This document shows positions 54,232-61,631 of a DNA stretch of 61,631 nucleotides, piece after piece. Position numbers and translations under genes: made by a program. Location: the NCBI GenBank assembly GCA_002842985.1, contig PHEQ01000017.1, positions 38,984 through 100,614 on the forward strand. Direction: 5' to 3'. This DNA comes from Alphaproteobacteria bacterium HGW-Alphaproteobacteria-1. GTDB lineage: Bacteria > Pseudomonadota > Alphaproteobacteria > Rhodobacterales > Rhodobacteraceae. Every line of letters starts with the position of its first letter. Position 1 is the stretch's first letter. The notes under the pieces are model-generated. The model saw nothing but the letters and a program-made list of their open reading frames with translations, was not told where the DNA came from and searched no databases.

Positions 54232-56046
54232 TCAGCCCTCGGCCTTCTCGGAGAGCGTGAGCCATTCCTCCTCGGCCTCGGCCAAGGCAGCCTGACGCTG
54301 GGTGAGCGCCTCGGTCGCGCGGCGGAACTTGACCGGCTCGCGGGTGAAAAGCTCGGGGTCCGACAAGAGCCCCTCAAGCTTGGCGATTTCGGCCTCGAGC
54401 CGGGCGATGACCGCGGGCAGTTCCTCGAGCCGGTGCTTCTCGGTAAAGCTGAGGCGCTCCGAGGCGGATTTTTGCCGCTTGGACTCCGGCTTCCTGTCGC
54501 TGGATTTGGCCGGGGTCTTGGTCCAGTCCGGCGTATCTTCAAGCCGTTGCGCGCGATAATCCGTCCAGCCCCCGGCATAGGCCACGGCACGGCCGTCGCC
54601 CTCCATCGCGATGGTCGTGGTCGCCACGCGGTCGAGGAAATCGCGGTCATGGCTGACCAGAAGCACGGTGCCATCGTAATCGTCGAGCAGTTCCTGAAGC
54701 AGGTCCAGCGTCTCGATATCGAGATCGTTGGTCGGCTCGTCGAGCACCAGGACATTGCTTTCACGCGCCATGATCCGGGCCAGCAGGAGCCGTGCTTTTT
54801 CGCCCCCTGACAATGACTTGACTGGCGCGCGCGCCTGCCGCTCATCGAACAGGAAATCCTTGAGATAGCCCACCACATGACGCGGCTGGCCGCGCACGAG
54901 CACCTGATCCGCCTGCCCCGAAACGCGCATGTCAGCATCGCCGGTGAGGCTCTCCCACAGGGTCATTTCCGGGTCGAGCCGCGCGCGCGCCTGATCGAAA
55001 ACGGCAGGCATGAGATTGGTGCCGTGGATTACGGTGCCGCTGTCGGGCGCAATCTCACCCATCAGCATCTTGAGTAGCGTGGTCTTGCCCACGCCATTGG
55101 GGCCGACAAAGGCCACCCGCTCGCCGCGCATGATCCGAAGACTGAACGGGCGCAGGATGAGCTTGTCGCCATAAGCCTTTGTAATCTCTTTCGCCTCGAA
55201 GACCTTGCGGCCAGAGCTTGGGCCAGACTCGAGCGCCATGGCCGCCGTGCCCTGCCGCTTGATCTGCGCGCTGCGCTCGGCGCGCAGCGCCTGAAGCGCG
55301 CGCACCCGGCCCTGATTGCGCTTGCGCCGCGCACTGATGCCTTCGACGGCCCAGCGGGCCTCGGCCTTGATCTTGCGGTTGAGCTTGTGGCGCTGCATGT
55401 CCTCTTCTTCCCACAGCTTGTCACGCCACGCCTCGAACCCACCGAAACCTTCTTCTTGCCTGCGCACCATTCCCCTGTCGATCCAGAGGGTTGCACGGGT
55501 AAGTTCACGCAGGAACGCGCGGTCGTGGCTGATCACCACATAGGCGCGGCGGGTGCTGCGCAGCGCCTCTTCGAGCCAGCCGATCGCCTCGATGTCGAGA
55601 TGGTTTGTCGGCTCGTCCAACAGCATCAGTTCCGGCGCTTCGGCCATCAGCTTCGCCAGCGCGGCGCGCCGCCGCTCACCGCCCGAGGCGGTCGCCACCG
55701 GGCGCGCGGGGTCGAATTTCAGCCCCTCGCCCGCCATCTCGACGCGATACATCTCGCCCGGATCGAGATTGGAGGCGGCATAATCGCCAAGTGTGGCAAA
55801 GCCCGTCATCGCGGGCTCCTGCTCCATGTAGCCCACGCTCACGCCGGGTGTGACGATACGCTCGCCCCGGTCGGGCTCGACCAGCCCGGCCATGACCTTC
55901 ATCAAAGTCGACTTGCCAGACCCGTTGCGCCCCACCAGCGCCACCCGGTCACCCGGCTGCACGATGAGCGACAGATCGTCAAAGACCGGTTCTCCCCCGA
56001 AGGTGAGCGAAATTCCGTTAAGCTGGAGAAGCGGTGCGCGGGCCAT
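54232..56046 (-). CDS. ABC-F family ATPase (Uup-like)
   Basis: The 604-residue protein has two ABC cassettes with Walker A GRNGSGKSTL (near residue 38) and GPNGVGKTTL (near 320), both ABC signatures (ASGGERRRAALA and LSGGEKARLLLA) and Walker B LMLLDEPTNHLD and VLVLDEPTNDLD. There are no membrane helices. The C-terminal coiled coil (HRLEELPAVIARLEAEIAKLEGLL) is typical of Uup. ABC-F proteins act on the ribosome E site or, for Uup, on DNA intermediates. Confidence 0.92.
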   Translation of the reverse strand: MARAPLLQLNGISLTFGGEPVFDDLSLIVQPGDRVALVGRNGSGKSTLMKVMAGLVEPDRGERIVTPGVSVGYMEQEPAMTGFATLGDYAASNLDPGEMYRVEMAGEGLKFDPARPVATASGGERRRAALAKLMAEAPELMLLDEPTNHLDIEAIGWLEEALRSTRRAYVVISHDRAFLRELTRATLWIDRGMVRRQEEGFGGFEAWRDKLWEEEDMQRHKLNRKIKAEARWAVEGISARRKRNQGRVRALQALRAERSAQIKRQGTAAMALESGPSSGRKVFEAKEITKAYGDKLILRPFSLRIMRGERVAFVGPNGVGKTTLLKMLMGEIAPDSGTVIHGTNLMPAVFDQARARLDPEMTLWESLTGDADMRVSGQADQVLVRGQPRHVVGYLKDFLFDERQARAPVKSLSGGEKARLLLARIMARESNVLVLDEPTNDLDIETLDLLQELLDDYDGTVLLVSHDRDFLDRVATTTIAMEGDGRAVAYAGGWTDYRAQRLEDTPDWTKTPAKSSDRKPESKRQKSASERLSFTEKHRLEELPAVIARLEAEIAKLEGLLSDPELFTREPVKFRRATEALTQRQAALAEAEEEWLTLSEKAEG

Positions 56047-56084
56047 GGGCGCGGGCTATCCCGGCCCCCGCGCGGCGTCAAGCC

Positions 56085-56819
56085 TCAGCCCGCAAGCGCG
56101 CGCAGAAGACGCTTGCGGGCCGCCGGAATGGCGTTGATCTCGACCCCGGTAAAGACATGCAGCGTGCCCATCTGCCGGTCGATCACCGCGTGATCGCTGA
56201 CCCAGCCGCCCATCATGAGATAGGTGCGCAAAAGCGGCGGCATGTGCCGCATCGCCAGTTTCAGATCCGGCTTGTGGCGCTTCAAGCGCTGCGCAAAGCG
56301 GTAGACGGCGGGTGCCTTGACGCGCGGCCACCAGCGGCGCGGCGCAAGGTGACGCCTGCCCAGCATGGCGAAGGCGTCGAGATAGGGATCGGCCTCCACC
56401 CCCTTGAAAGAGGAACAGCCGAACAGCATCTGCACCCCGTGCGCATCCACCAGCCGCGTCATCGCAGCCCATGCGACGCGCAGGATGTCGGGATCGTGCC
56501 GATCGGGCGCAAGGCAGAAGCGGCCCATTTCGGCCATGCGCCCCTCGAATCCCTCAAGCGCCGACAATTCATAGAACTGCGCCGAATAGCTGCGCGCGAT
56601 ATCCGCGCCGCCATCGAGCAGGAGCACCCGAAAACAGCAGACCAGATCACCGCTTGTCGCCTCCTCGATCAGGACATGCAGGCAGCCGGCGTCATGCGCA
56701 TCCGCATCGCTGCCCGCCTGACCCAGAAAGGCCAGCGCGCGCAGCCCCTGCGCGCGGGCAATATCTTCGGGATCGCGGGCCAGACGCGCCAGATACCGCC
56801 CTTGGCGCACCTCATCCAT
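56085..56819 (-). CDS. GNAT N-acyltransferase, OlsB-like (ornithine-acyl-ACP acyltransferase)
   Basis: The 244-residue protein fits the GNAT-type OlsB family (GCLHVLIEEATSGDLVCCFRVLLL, YSAQFYELSALEGFEGRMAEMGRFCL, LFGCSSFKGVEADPYLDAFAML, PPLLRTYLMMGGWVSDHAVID). OlsB makes lyso-ornithine lipid from ornithine and 3-hydroxyacyl-ACP. The partner olsA is not adjacent here, so the specific role is less certain. It follows the ABC-F gene region on the same strand. Confidence 0.78.
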   Translation of the reverse strand: MDEVRQGRYLARLARDPEDIARAQGLRALAFLGQAGSDADAHDAGCLHVLIEEATSGDLVCCFRVLLLDGGADIARSYSAQFYELSALEGFEGRMAEMGRFCLAPDRHDPDILRVAWAAMTRLVDAHGVQMLFGCSSFKGVEADPYLDAFAMLGRRHLAPRRWWPRVKAPAVYRFAQRLKRHKPDLKLAMRHMPPLLRTYLMMGGWVSDHAVIDRQMGTLHVFTGVEINAIPAARKRLLRALAG

Positions 56820-56882
56820 GCACAGCCCCCCATGACGCGGTCAACGCAGATTTAGCATGAAATCCATAACAGCGCCATGACC

Positions 56883-57341
56883 CTAACTGCCAAACGCATC
56901 AGCCGGATTGAGCGCTCCGATATTGTTGAGCAACTGCCGCAGGAACCCGGTCTTGACCACCGAGTTGTCGGTCACGCGCCGCGTCAGCGGGACGATCCGG
57001 CCATCCTCCAGACTGAAGGTCTCGATATTGGCTATGGTGTCGTCCTCGTTGAACGAGATCGCCAGCACCTGCCGCTCCACCTCCTGCGAGCGGAACATGC
57101 CGTAGGTGCGCTTGCGCGAGCGGACATAATAATAATCGCCCTTGCCGGAAATCCCCGAAAGAGCGGGTGCGCCGATCAGGTCATCGACGGTTGCGCGACT
57201 GTCCACGCCGACAATCAGGTTCTGAAGGTCTTCCTCGGGCGGGATGTAGCCGTGATTGCGGTAGGTTGCCGCACAGGACGCGACCCCGAGCAGAGCGCAG
57301 AGCGCAAGACTGCGTATCAGTCGGGTTTGGAACGCTGTCAT
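56883..57341 (-). CDS. bamE: Outer membrane assembly lipoprotein BamE (SmpA/OmlA)
   Basis: The 152-residue lipoprotein has a lipobox ALLGVASC and the SmpA/OmlA fold (HGYIPPEEDLQNLIVGVDSRATVDDLIGAPALSGISGKGDYYYVRSRKRTYG). It is part of the Bam complex that inserts outer membrane proteins. The start at 57341 gives the signal peptide. It is divergent from the DUF177 gene, a common alphaproteobacterial arrangement. Confidence 0.9.
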   Translation of the reverse strand: MTAFQTRLIRSLALCALLGVASCAATYRNHGYIPPEEDLQNLIVGVDSRATVDDLIGAPALSGISGKGDYYYVRSRKRTYGMFRSQEVERQVLAISFNEDDTIANIETFSLEDGRIVPLTRRVTDNSVVKTGFLRQLLNNIGALNPADAFGS

Positions 57342-57429
57342 CTCTGCCCTCTTGTCATGGCCGCGCGCGGCTTTTATCCCGCTTACATCAATGCGCCTGT
57401 CAGTTTCAAGAATGGAAGACGCGCCAGCC

Positions 57430-57984
57430 ATGCCTCAGGACACGCCGCCAAACGGCCTTTTGACCTTCGCCCGCCTCGGACGGCAGCCGACTGCCTTCGA
57501 GATCGTGCCCGACGCACCCGCCCGGCGCGCGCTGGCCGAGGCGCTCGGCCTTCTGGACCTGCGCAAGCTGCGCCTTGCCGGCGAGATTGCCGCGGACGGA
57601 CGGCAGGACTGGCTTTTGACCGCCACGCTCGGGGCGACGGTGGTGCAGCCCTGTGTCGTGACGCTCGATCCCGTCACCACCCGCATCGACGAGCCGGTGA
57701 CGCGGCGCTATGCCCCTGACGAGACCGCGCCCGCCCCCGGCGAAGAGGTAGAGATGCCCGAGGATGACACGCTCGAACCGCTGCCCGAGGTGATCGACCT
57801 TCATGCGCTTCTGGCCGAGGCGCTGGCGCTGGCGCTGCCGCAATTCCCGCGCAGCGACGGGGCCGAACTGGGCACGGTGCGCGCTGCCCCCGAGGGCGTG
57901 ATCCCGATGGCAGACGAGGACACCCGCCCCTTTGCCGGCCTGGCGGCGCTGCGTGGCAAGCTCGAAGGCGGCGACAAGGGCTGA
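57430..57984 (+). CDS. DUF177 (YceD) family protein
   Basis: The 184-residue protein has the YceD/DUF177 pattern (GEIAADGRQDWLLTATLGATVVQPCVVTLDPVTTRIDEPVTRRY) and a C-terminal acidic region. It is encoded just before rpmF, the conserved YceD-L32 linkage; YceD homologues have been tied to 23S rRNA and L32 homeostasis. The start could be 57412, 18 bases earlier; neither has a strong ribosome site. Confidence 0.87.
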   Translation: MPQDTPPNGLLTFARLGRQPTAFEIVPDAPARRALAEALGLLDLRKLRLAGEIAADGRQDWLLTATLGATVVQPCVVTLDPVTTRIDEPVTRRYAPDETAPAPGEEVEMPEDDTLEPLPEVIDLHALLAEALALALPQFPRSDGAELGTVRAAPEGVIPMADEDTRPFAGLAALRGKLEGGDKG

Positions 57985-58001
57985 GTCTCTCCAAGAATCG
58001 C

Positions 58002-58029
58002 TTGCCCCGGCATCAAATCTCTGTATTTT
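58002..58029 (+). promoter_or_regulatory. Probable promoter of rpmF
   Basis: TTGCCC (58002-58007) and TATTTT (58024-58029) are separated by 16 bases, in the 154-bp gap before rpmF. It is the only reasonable sigma-70-like pair I see there. Confidence 0.4.
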
Positions 58030-58138
58030 CGCGCTTTCATCGGAATTTGGGGTTGAACCGGCGGCTCAGTCAGGATTATGAGCCGCAAACACCCGTGAAA
58101 CAGGGCCGGATTGGCCCCTTAGGAATTGAGGTGGCAAC

Positions 58139-58345
58139 ATGGCCGTCCAACAGAACAAAGTCTCGAAATCGCGCCGCAACATGCGCCGCGCGCACGATTC
58201 GCTCGTGGCGAGCAACCCCAACGAATGCGCCAATTGCGGCGAGTTGAAGCGCCCGCACCACGTCTGCGCGTCCTGCGGCCACTATGCCGAGCGCGAAGTC
58301 GTGGCCATGGTGGAAGAAATCGAACTGGAAGACGACGCCGCCTGA
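58139..58345 (+). CDS. rpmF: Ribosomal protein L32
   Basis: The 68-residue protein starts [20 protein letters not shown] and carries a four-Cys zinc ribbon ([21 protein letters not shown]). It sits in the order DUF177-rpmF-plsX-fabH, conserved across proteobacteria, which links ribosome and lipid synthesis. TGAGG precedes the start. Confidence 0.97.
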   Translation: MAVQQNKVSKSRRNMRRAHDSLVASNPNECANCGELKRPHHVCASCGHYAEREVVAMVEEIELEDDAA

Positions 58346-58369
58346 ACGACAACGGGGGGCAGCGGCTGA

Positions 58370-59485
58370 ATGGGCGCTCAGAGCGATCAAAACGGGAGTG
58401 GCGCGGCGCGCATCATCATCTCGGTTGACGCCATGGGCGGCGATCAGGGGCCGTCCGCCGTCGTCGAGGGGATCGCCCGGTCCGCGTCCAGGAACCCCGA
58501 TATCGGCTTTATCCTGCACGGGCCGCGTGACACGCTTGAAAAGCTGGTCGCGCGCAGGCGGGAATTGCTGAACCGGGTCGAGATCCGCGACGCGCCCCAG
58601 ACCGTTACCATGAACGACAAGCCCAGCCAGATCGTGCGGCACGGGCGCGAGACATCGATGTGGTCGGCCCTCGAATCGGTGCGCGCGGGAGAGGCGTCGG
58701 TCTGCGTCTCCTGCGGCAATACCGGCGCGCTGATGCTGATGTCGGTCATGCGCCTGCGCAAACTGCCGGGGATATATCGTCCGGCAATTGCCGTGATGTG
58801 GCCCTCGCAGAACCCGCAGGGACACAACATCATGCTCGACGGCGGCGCCGATATCCGCGCCGATGCCAAGGACCTGATGCAATATGCGCTGATGGGGGCC
58901 TCCTATGCGCGCAACGGCTTTGGCCTTGCCCGCCCGCGCATCGGCTTGCTCAACGTGGGCACCGAAGAGCACAAGGGCCGCGCCGAACTGCGCGAGGCCC
59001 ATGACCTCATTGCCGCCAATGCGAAAACCGCCGATTTCGAATTCGTGGGCTTTGTCGAAGGGCGCGATCTGCCCGGCACGAAATGCGACGTGATCGTGAC
59101 CGACGGCTTCACCGGCAATGTCGCGCTCAAGACCGGTGAGGGCATCGCCAATCTGATCGCCGACCTGCTGCGCGAGGCGTTCAACTATTCGCCGCTGTCG
59201 CGGCTGGCGGCGCTGCTGGCCTATACCTCGCTGCAACGGATGAAAAAACGTGTGGATCCCCGCCGCGCCAATGGCGGCGTGTTTCTGGGGCTGAATGGCA
59301 CGGTGGTGAAATCGCACGGCTCGGCGGACGCGACCGGCGTCTCCTCGGCGATCAAGCTTGCCTTCGAGTTGGCGCACTCGCACTTTACCGAGCGCCTTGC
59401 CGCCCGCATCGCCGCCGCCACCCCGGTCGAGGATCAGGGCACCGGGTCCGAGGAAACCGACCCCGAGGAGGGCATATCTCGATGA
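58370..59485 (+). CDS. plsX: Phosphate acyltransferase PlsX
   Basis: The 371-residue enzyme makes acyl-phosphate from acyl-ACP for phospholipid synthesis. Family markers are ISVDAMGGDQGPSAVVEGIA, SCGNTGALMLMSVMRLRKLPG and LLNVGTEEHKGRAELREAHDLI, and FVEGRDLPGTKCDVIVTDGFTGNVALKTGEG. It ends in a 4-bp overlap with fabH. Confidence 0.96.
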   Translation: MGAQSDQNGSGAARIIISVDAMGGDQGPSAVVEGIARSASRNPDIGFILHGPRDTLEKLVARRRELLNRVEIRDAPQTVTMNDKPSQIVRHGRETSMWSALESVRAGEASVCVSCGNTGALMLMSVMRLRKLPGIYRPAIAVMWPSQNPQGHNIMLDGGADIRADAKDLMQYALMGASYARNGFGLARPRIGLLNVGTEEHKGRAELREAHDLIAANAKTADFEFVGFVEGRDLPGTKCDVIVTDGFTGNVALKTGEGIANLIADLLREAFNYSPLSRLAALLAYTSLQRMKKRVDPRRANGGVFLGLNGTVVKSHGSADATGVSSAIKLAFELAHSHFTERLAARIAAATPVEDQGTGSEETDPEEGISR

Positions 59486-60456
59486 TCCGCCGCGCCGTCC
59501 CGCTCGGTGTCGGGCATTACCTGCCCGCCCGCATCGTGCCGAATGCCGAGTTCGAACAATCGCTTGACACCTCCGACGAATGGATCCGAACGCGGTCGGG
59601 CATCGAGCGCCGCCGCTTCGCCGCCGAAGGAGAGACAACGTCGCAGATGGCCAGCCACGCCGCCCGCGCCGCGCTGGCCAGTGCCGGGATCGAGGCTGGT
59701 GACATTGACGGAATCATCGTCGCAACCTCCACCCCGGACCTGACATTTCCCTCGGTCGCCACCATGGTGCAGAACGAGTTGGGCATGACGCGCGGTTTCG
59801 CCTTCGATGTGCAGGCCGTTTGTGCGGGGTTCATCTATGCGCTCTCCACCGCCAATGCGATGATTGTCGCGGGGCAGGCCGAGCGGCTATTGGTGATCGG
59901 CGCCGAGACGTTTTCGCGCATCATGGACTGGTCGGACCGCTCGACCTGCGTGCTTTTCGGCGATGGCGCGGGCGCGGTGGTGCTCGAGGCGCAGGAGGGC
60001 ACCGGCGAGACCACCGATCGCGGCATCCTGTCGGTCGATCTCAACTCCGACGGGCGTTACCGCGAGATGCTCTATGTGGATGGTGGGGTCTCGACCACCG
60101 GCAGCGCGGGCAAGCTCAGGATGCAGGGTAACGCACTCTTTCGGCAGGCGGTCGAGAAACTGGCGGCAACTGCCGAGACGGCGCTTGGCAAGATCGGCCT
60201 TTCCGGGGCGGATGTCGACTGGGTCGTGCCGCATCAGGCCAATATCCGCATCATCCAGGGCACGGCGAAGAAGCTCGATCTGCCGATGGAACGGGTCGTG
60301 GTGACGGTGCAGGATCACGGCAACACATCGGCGGCCTCGATTCCCCTCGCCCTGTCGGTGGCGGTGGAAGAAGGCCGGATCAAGCGCGGCGATCTGGTGC
60401 TGTCCGAGGCAATCGGCGGCGGATTGGCCTGGGGCGCGGTGGTTCTGCGCTGGTAA
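59482..60456 (+). CDS. fabH: Beta-ketoacyl-ACP synthase III
   Basis: The 324-residue enzyme starts fatty acid synthesis by condensing an acyl-CoA with malonyl-ACP. The catalytic triad is Cys in [14 protein letters not shown], His in [11 protein letters not shown] and Asn in [20 protein letters not shown] overlap couples it to plsX. There is no fapR-type regulator nearby. Confidence 0.97.
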   Translation: MIRRAVPLGVGHYLPARIVPNAEFEQSLDTSDEWIRTRSGIERRRFAAEGETTSQMASHAARAALASAGIEAGDIDGIIVATSTPDLTFPSVATMVQNELGMTRGFAFDVQAVCAGFIYALSTANAMIVAGQAERLLVIGAETFSRIMDWSDRSTCVLFGDGAGAVVLEAQEGTGETTDRGILSVDLNSDGRYREMLYVDGGVSTTGSAGKLRMQGNALFRQAVEKLAATAETALGKIGLSGADVDWVVPHQANIRIIQGTAKKLDLPMERVVVTVQDHGNTSAASIPLALSVAVEEGRIKRGDLVLSEAIGGGLAWGAVVLRW

Positions 60457-60562
60457 CGCGTCCGAACGCGCGAAAATCCGCACCGAAACAGCATCGCCCA
60501 AGTCGTTGACATTGACTTGTAAAATGCTTCGCCGCACACTATCCGAAAAAAGCGGGGATGGT

Positions 60563-60865
60563 ATGACCAACAAGACACTCACGCGCATGGACCTCAGCGA
60601 GGCGGTTTTCCGCGAAGTTGGCCTGTCGCGCAATGACGCGGCGCAAATGGTGGAAAGCGTTCTGACCCATATGTCCGATGCGCTCGCGCGCGGCGAACAG
60701 GTCAAGATTTCGTCCTTTGGCACCTTCTCGGTGCGCGACAAGACGGCGCGCGTAGGGCGCAACCCCAAGACCGGCGAAGAGGTGCCGATCCAGCCGCGCC
60801 GCGTGCTCACGTTCCGGCCCTCGCACCTGATGAAAGACCGGGTCGCCATCGGCAACAAAAGCTGA
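60563..60865 (+). CDS. ihfA: Integration host factor alpha subunit
   Basis: The 100-residue DNA-bending protein has the IHF/HU core ([71 protein letters not shown]). The Pro that intercalates into DNA lies in the GRNPKTGEE arm. The start at 60563 is preceded by GGGGATG. An AT-rich TTGACATTGACTTGTAAAAT stretch at 60506-60525 should contain its promoter. Confidence 0.95.
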   Translation: MTNKTLTRMDLSEAVFREVGLSRNDAAQMVESVLTHMSDALARGEQVKISSFGTFSVRDKTARVGRNPKTGEEVPIQPRRVLTFRPSHLMKDRVAIGNKS

Positions 60866-60879
60866 GGGCACGGGTGCGC

Positions 60880-61536
60880 ATGGCCAAATCCGCAGACGCC
60901 TTCCGCACCATAAGCGAGGTCGCTGATCTGCTCGACGTGCCGGCACATGTGTTGCGGTTCTGGGAAAGCAAGTTCACGCAGGTCAAGCCGGTCAAACGTG
61001 CGGGCGGGCGGCGCTATTACCGCCCCGCCGACATGCGCCTGCTCGCCGGGATCAAGCATCTGCTGCATGACGAGGGCATGACCATCAAGGGCGTTCAGAA
61101 AATGCTGCGCGAAGAGGGTGTTCAGCATGTGAGCGCAACTGCCCCCGATTGGCGCGACGAGACGGCGGCGCATGACGGCACCGCCCAAGTGTTGAGTTTT
61201 TCACGCGCGCCGGGTGACGACGCGGGGTCGGAAACGGAACCGGGGCCGGGAGAGGCCAGGTATGCGGACCCGGCCCCAGAGCCTGCCGCGCCGCCGGATA
61301 AGGGGCCGGCGGCCCCCCTGATCGAGGCCGCAGCCGAGCCCGACGCGCCAGAGCCCGAGGCGGCGGCCCTGCCGCCCCTGCCCGATCTGCCCGATGACCC
61401 GCCCGACACGCTGGCCGCGGAACCGGGCCCTCTCTCGCGCATCACGGCCCTGCCCCGCCCGCTGTCAGCCCCCGTTGCGCGCCGTCTTGCGGTTCTGGCG
61501 CGGGACTTGCGGGCGCGTGTCGGCTCTGGGCCCTAA
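60880..61536 (+). CDS. MerR-family transcriptional regulator
   Basis: The 218-residue protein has an N-terminal MerR winged helix ([69 protein letters not shown]), then a long Pro/Glu/Ala-rich linker and a short basic helix at the end ([17 protein letters not shown]). The ihfA-merR pairing is conserved in Rhodobacterales. Its TAA stop directly abuts a putative IS terminal repeat, so the extreme C-terminus may have been changed by insertion. Confidence 0.85.
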   Translation: MAKSADAFRTISEVADLLDVPAHVLRFWESKFTQVKPVKRAGGRRYYRPADMRLLAGIKHLLHDEGMTIKGVQKMLREEGVQHVSATAPDWRDETAAHDGTAQVLSFSRAPGDDAGSETEPGPGEARYADPAPEPAAPPDKGPAAPLIEAAAEPDAPEPEAAALPPLPDLPDDPPDTLAAEPGPLSRITALPRPLSAPVARRLAVLARDLRARVGSGP

Positions 61537-61631
61537 CAGGCTGCTGAAGAAGTCGGGTTGGAAGGACGCTGTTCCTGCCATCACGGTTTGAACGCGGATT
61601 TTCGCGGCCGCGGACCCGGAGTCCGGGCTAT
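61537..61631. mobile_element. Probable left end of an insertion sequence running off the window
   Basis: Directly after the merR stop the sequence reads CAGGCTGCTGAAGAAGTC, which resembles the terminal inverted repeat of IS1182-type elements (CAGGCTG-TGAA-AAGTC). The transposase and the other end lie outside the window, so this rests on the repeat alone. Confidence 0.45.

Overview
The window is GC-rich DNA from an alphaproteobacterium, almost certainly a Rhodobacteraceae (Roseobacter-group) chromosome. The main evidence is a Rhodobacter-type gene transfer agent (GTA) structural cluster, a HemA-type 5-aminolevulinate synthase, a trkA-trkH-hfq-hflX string, paired Lrp/AsnC regulators, an ornithine-lipid-type N-acyltransferase and a BhcD-like iminosuccinate reductase. 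No integrase, plasmid replication gene or CRISPR array is visible. All function calls come from reading the sequence; no database search was run.

Left part (1-19 kb): housekeeping and metabolic genes. In order these are the 3' part of a bhcD-like gene, a membrane-anchored LytTR protein, a thioesterase, a periplasmic histidine phosphatase, a damaged typA/bipA, ssb, a secreted lytic transglycosylase, ilvC divergent from two overlapping Lrp/AsnC genes, a CHAD protein, a class V aminotransferase, a UbiH-like hydroxylase with a small membrane protein, a HAD nucleotidase, an SMR transporter, a Fur/Mur regulator followed by a CDF transporter, trpA, a DUF3445/DUF6314 pair, purB with a tiny secreted Cys peptide, and an M20 amidohydrolase.

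Middle (19.3-31.6 kb, minus strand): the GTA cluster from portal (g3) through protease, capsid, adaptor, stopper, tail terminator, tail tube, chaperones, tape measure, distal tail, hub, peptidase and the 1332-residue g15 protein. Every gene from g3 to g15 is open and tightly packed. The usual g1 and g2 (large terminase) are missing. A lower-GC, divergent H-NS-family gene and an AT-rich intergenic stretch lie where they should be.

Right part (32-61.6 kb): a hemA-rodZ-ispG series on the minus strand with an FNR-type box upstream of hemA; a dipeptidase and alpha/beta hydrolase; two identical tRNA-Asp genes; trkA-trkH-hfq-hflX; a lipoprotein; a LysR regulator; a seven-gene, fully overlapping MoxR/DUF58/Bat operon; a short-chain dehydrogenase behind a palindromic operator; a methyltransferase/PIG-L fusion; an ABC-F ATPase; an OlsB-like acyltransferase; bamE; and the conserved DUF177-rpmF-plsX-fabH-ihfA-merR lipid/ribosome block. 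The last 94 bases begin with what looks like the terminal inverted repeat of an IS element that runs off the window.

The items most worth a second look are the two independent lesions in typA, the terminase-less GTA cluster bordered by an H-NS gene, the structured spacer between the GTA capsid and adaptor genes, a roughly 24-bp intergenic motif present three times, and the BatB-like protein whose metal-binding motif has decayed.
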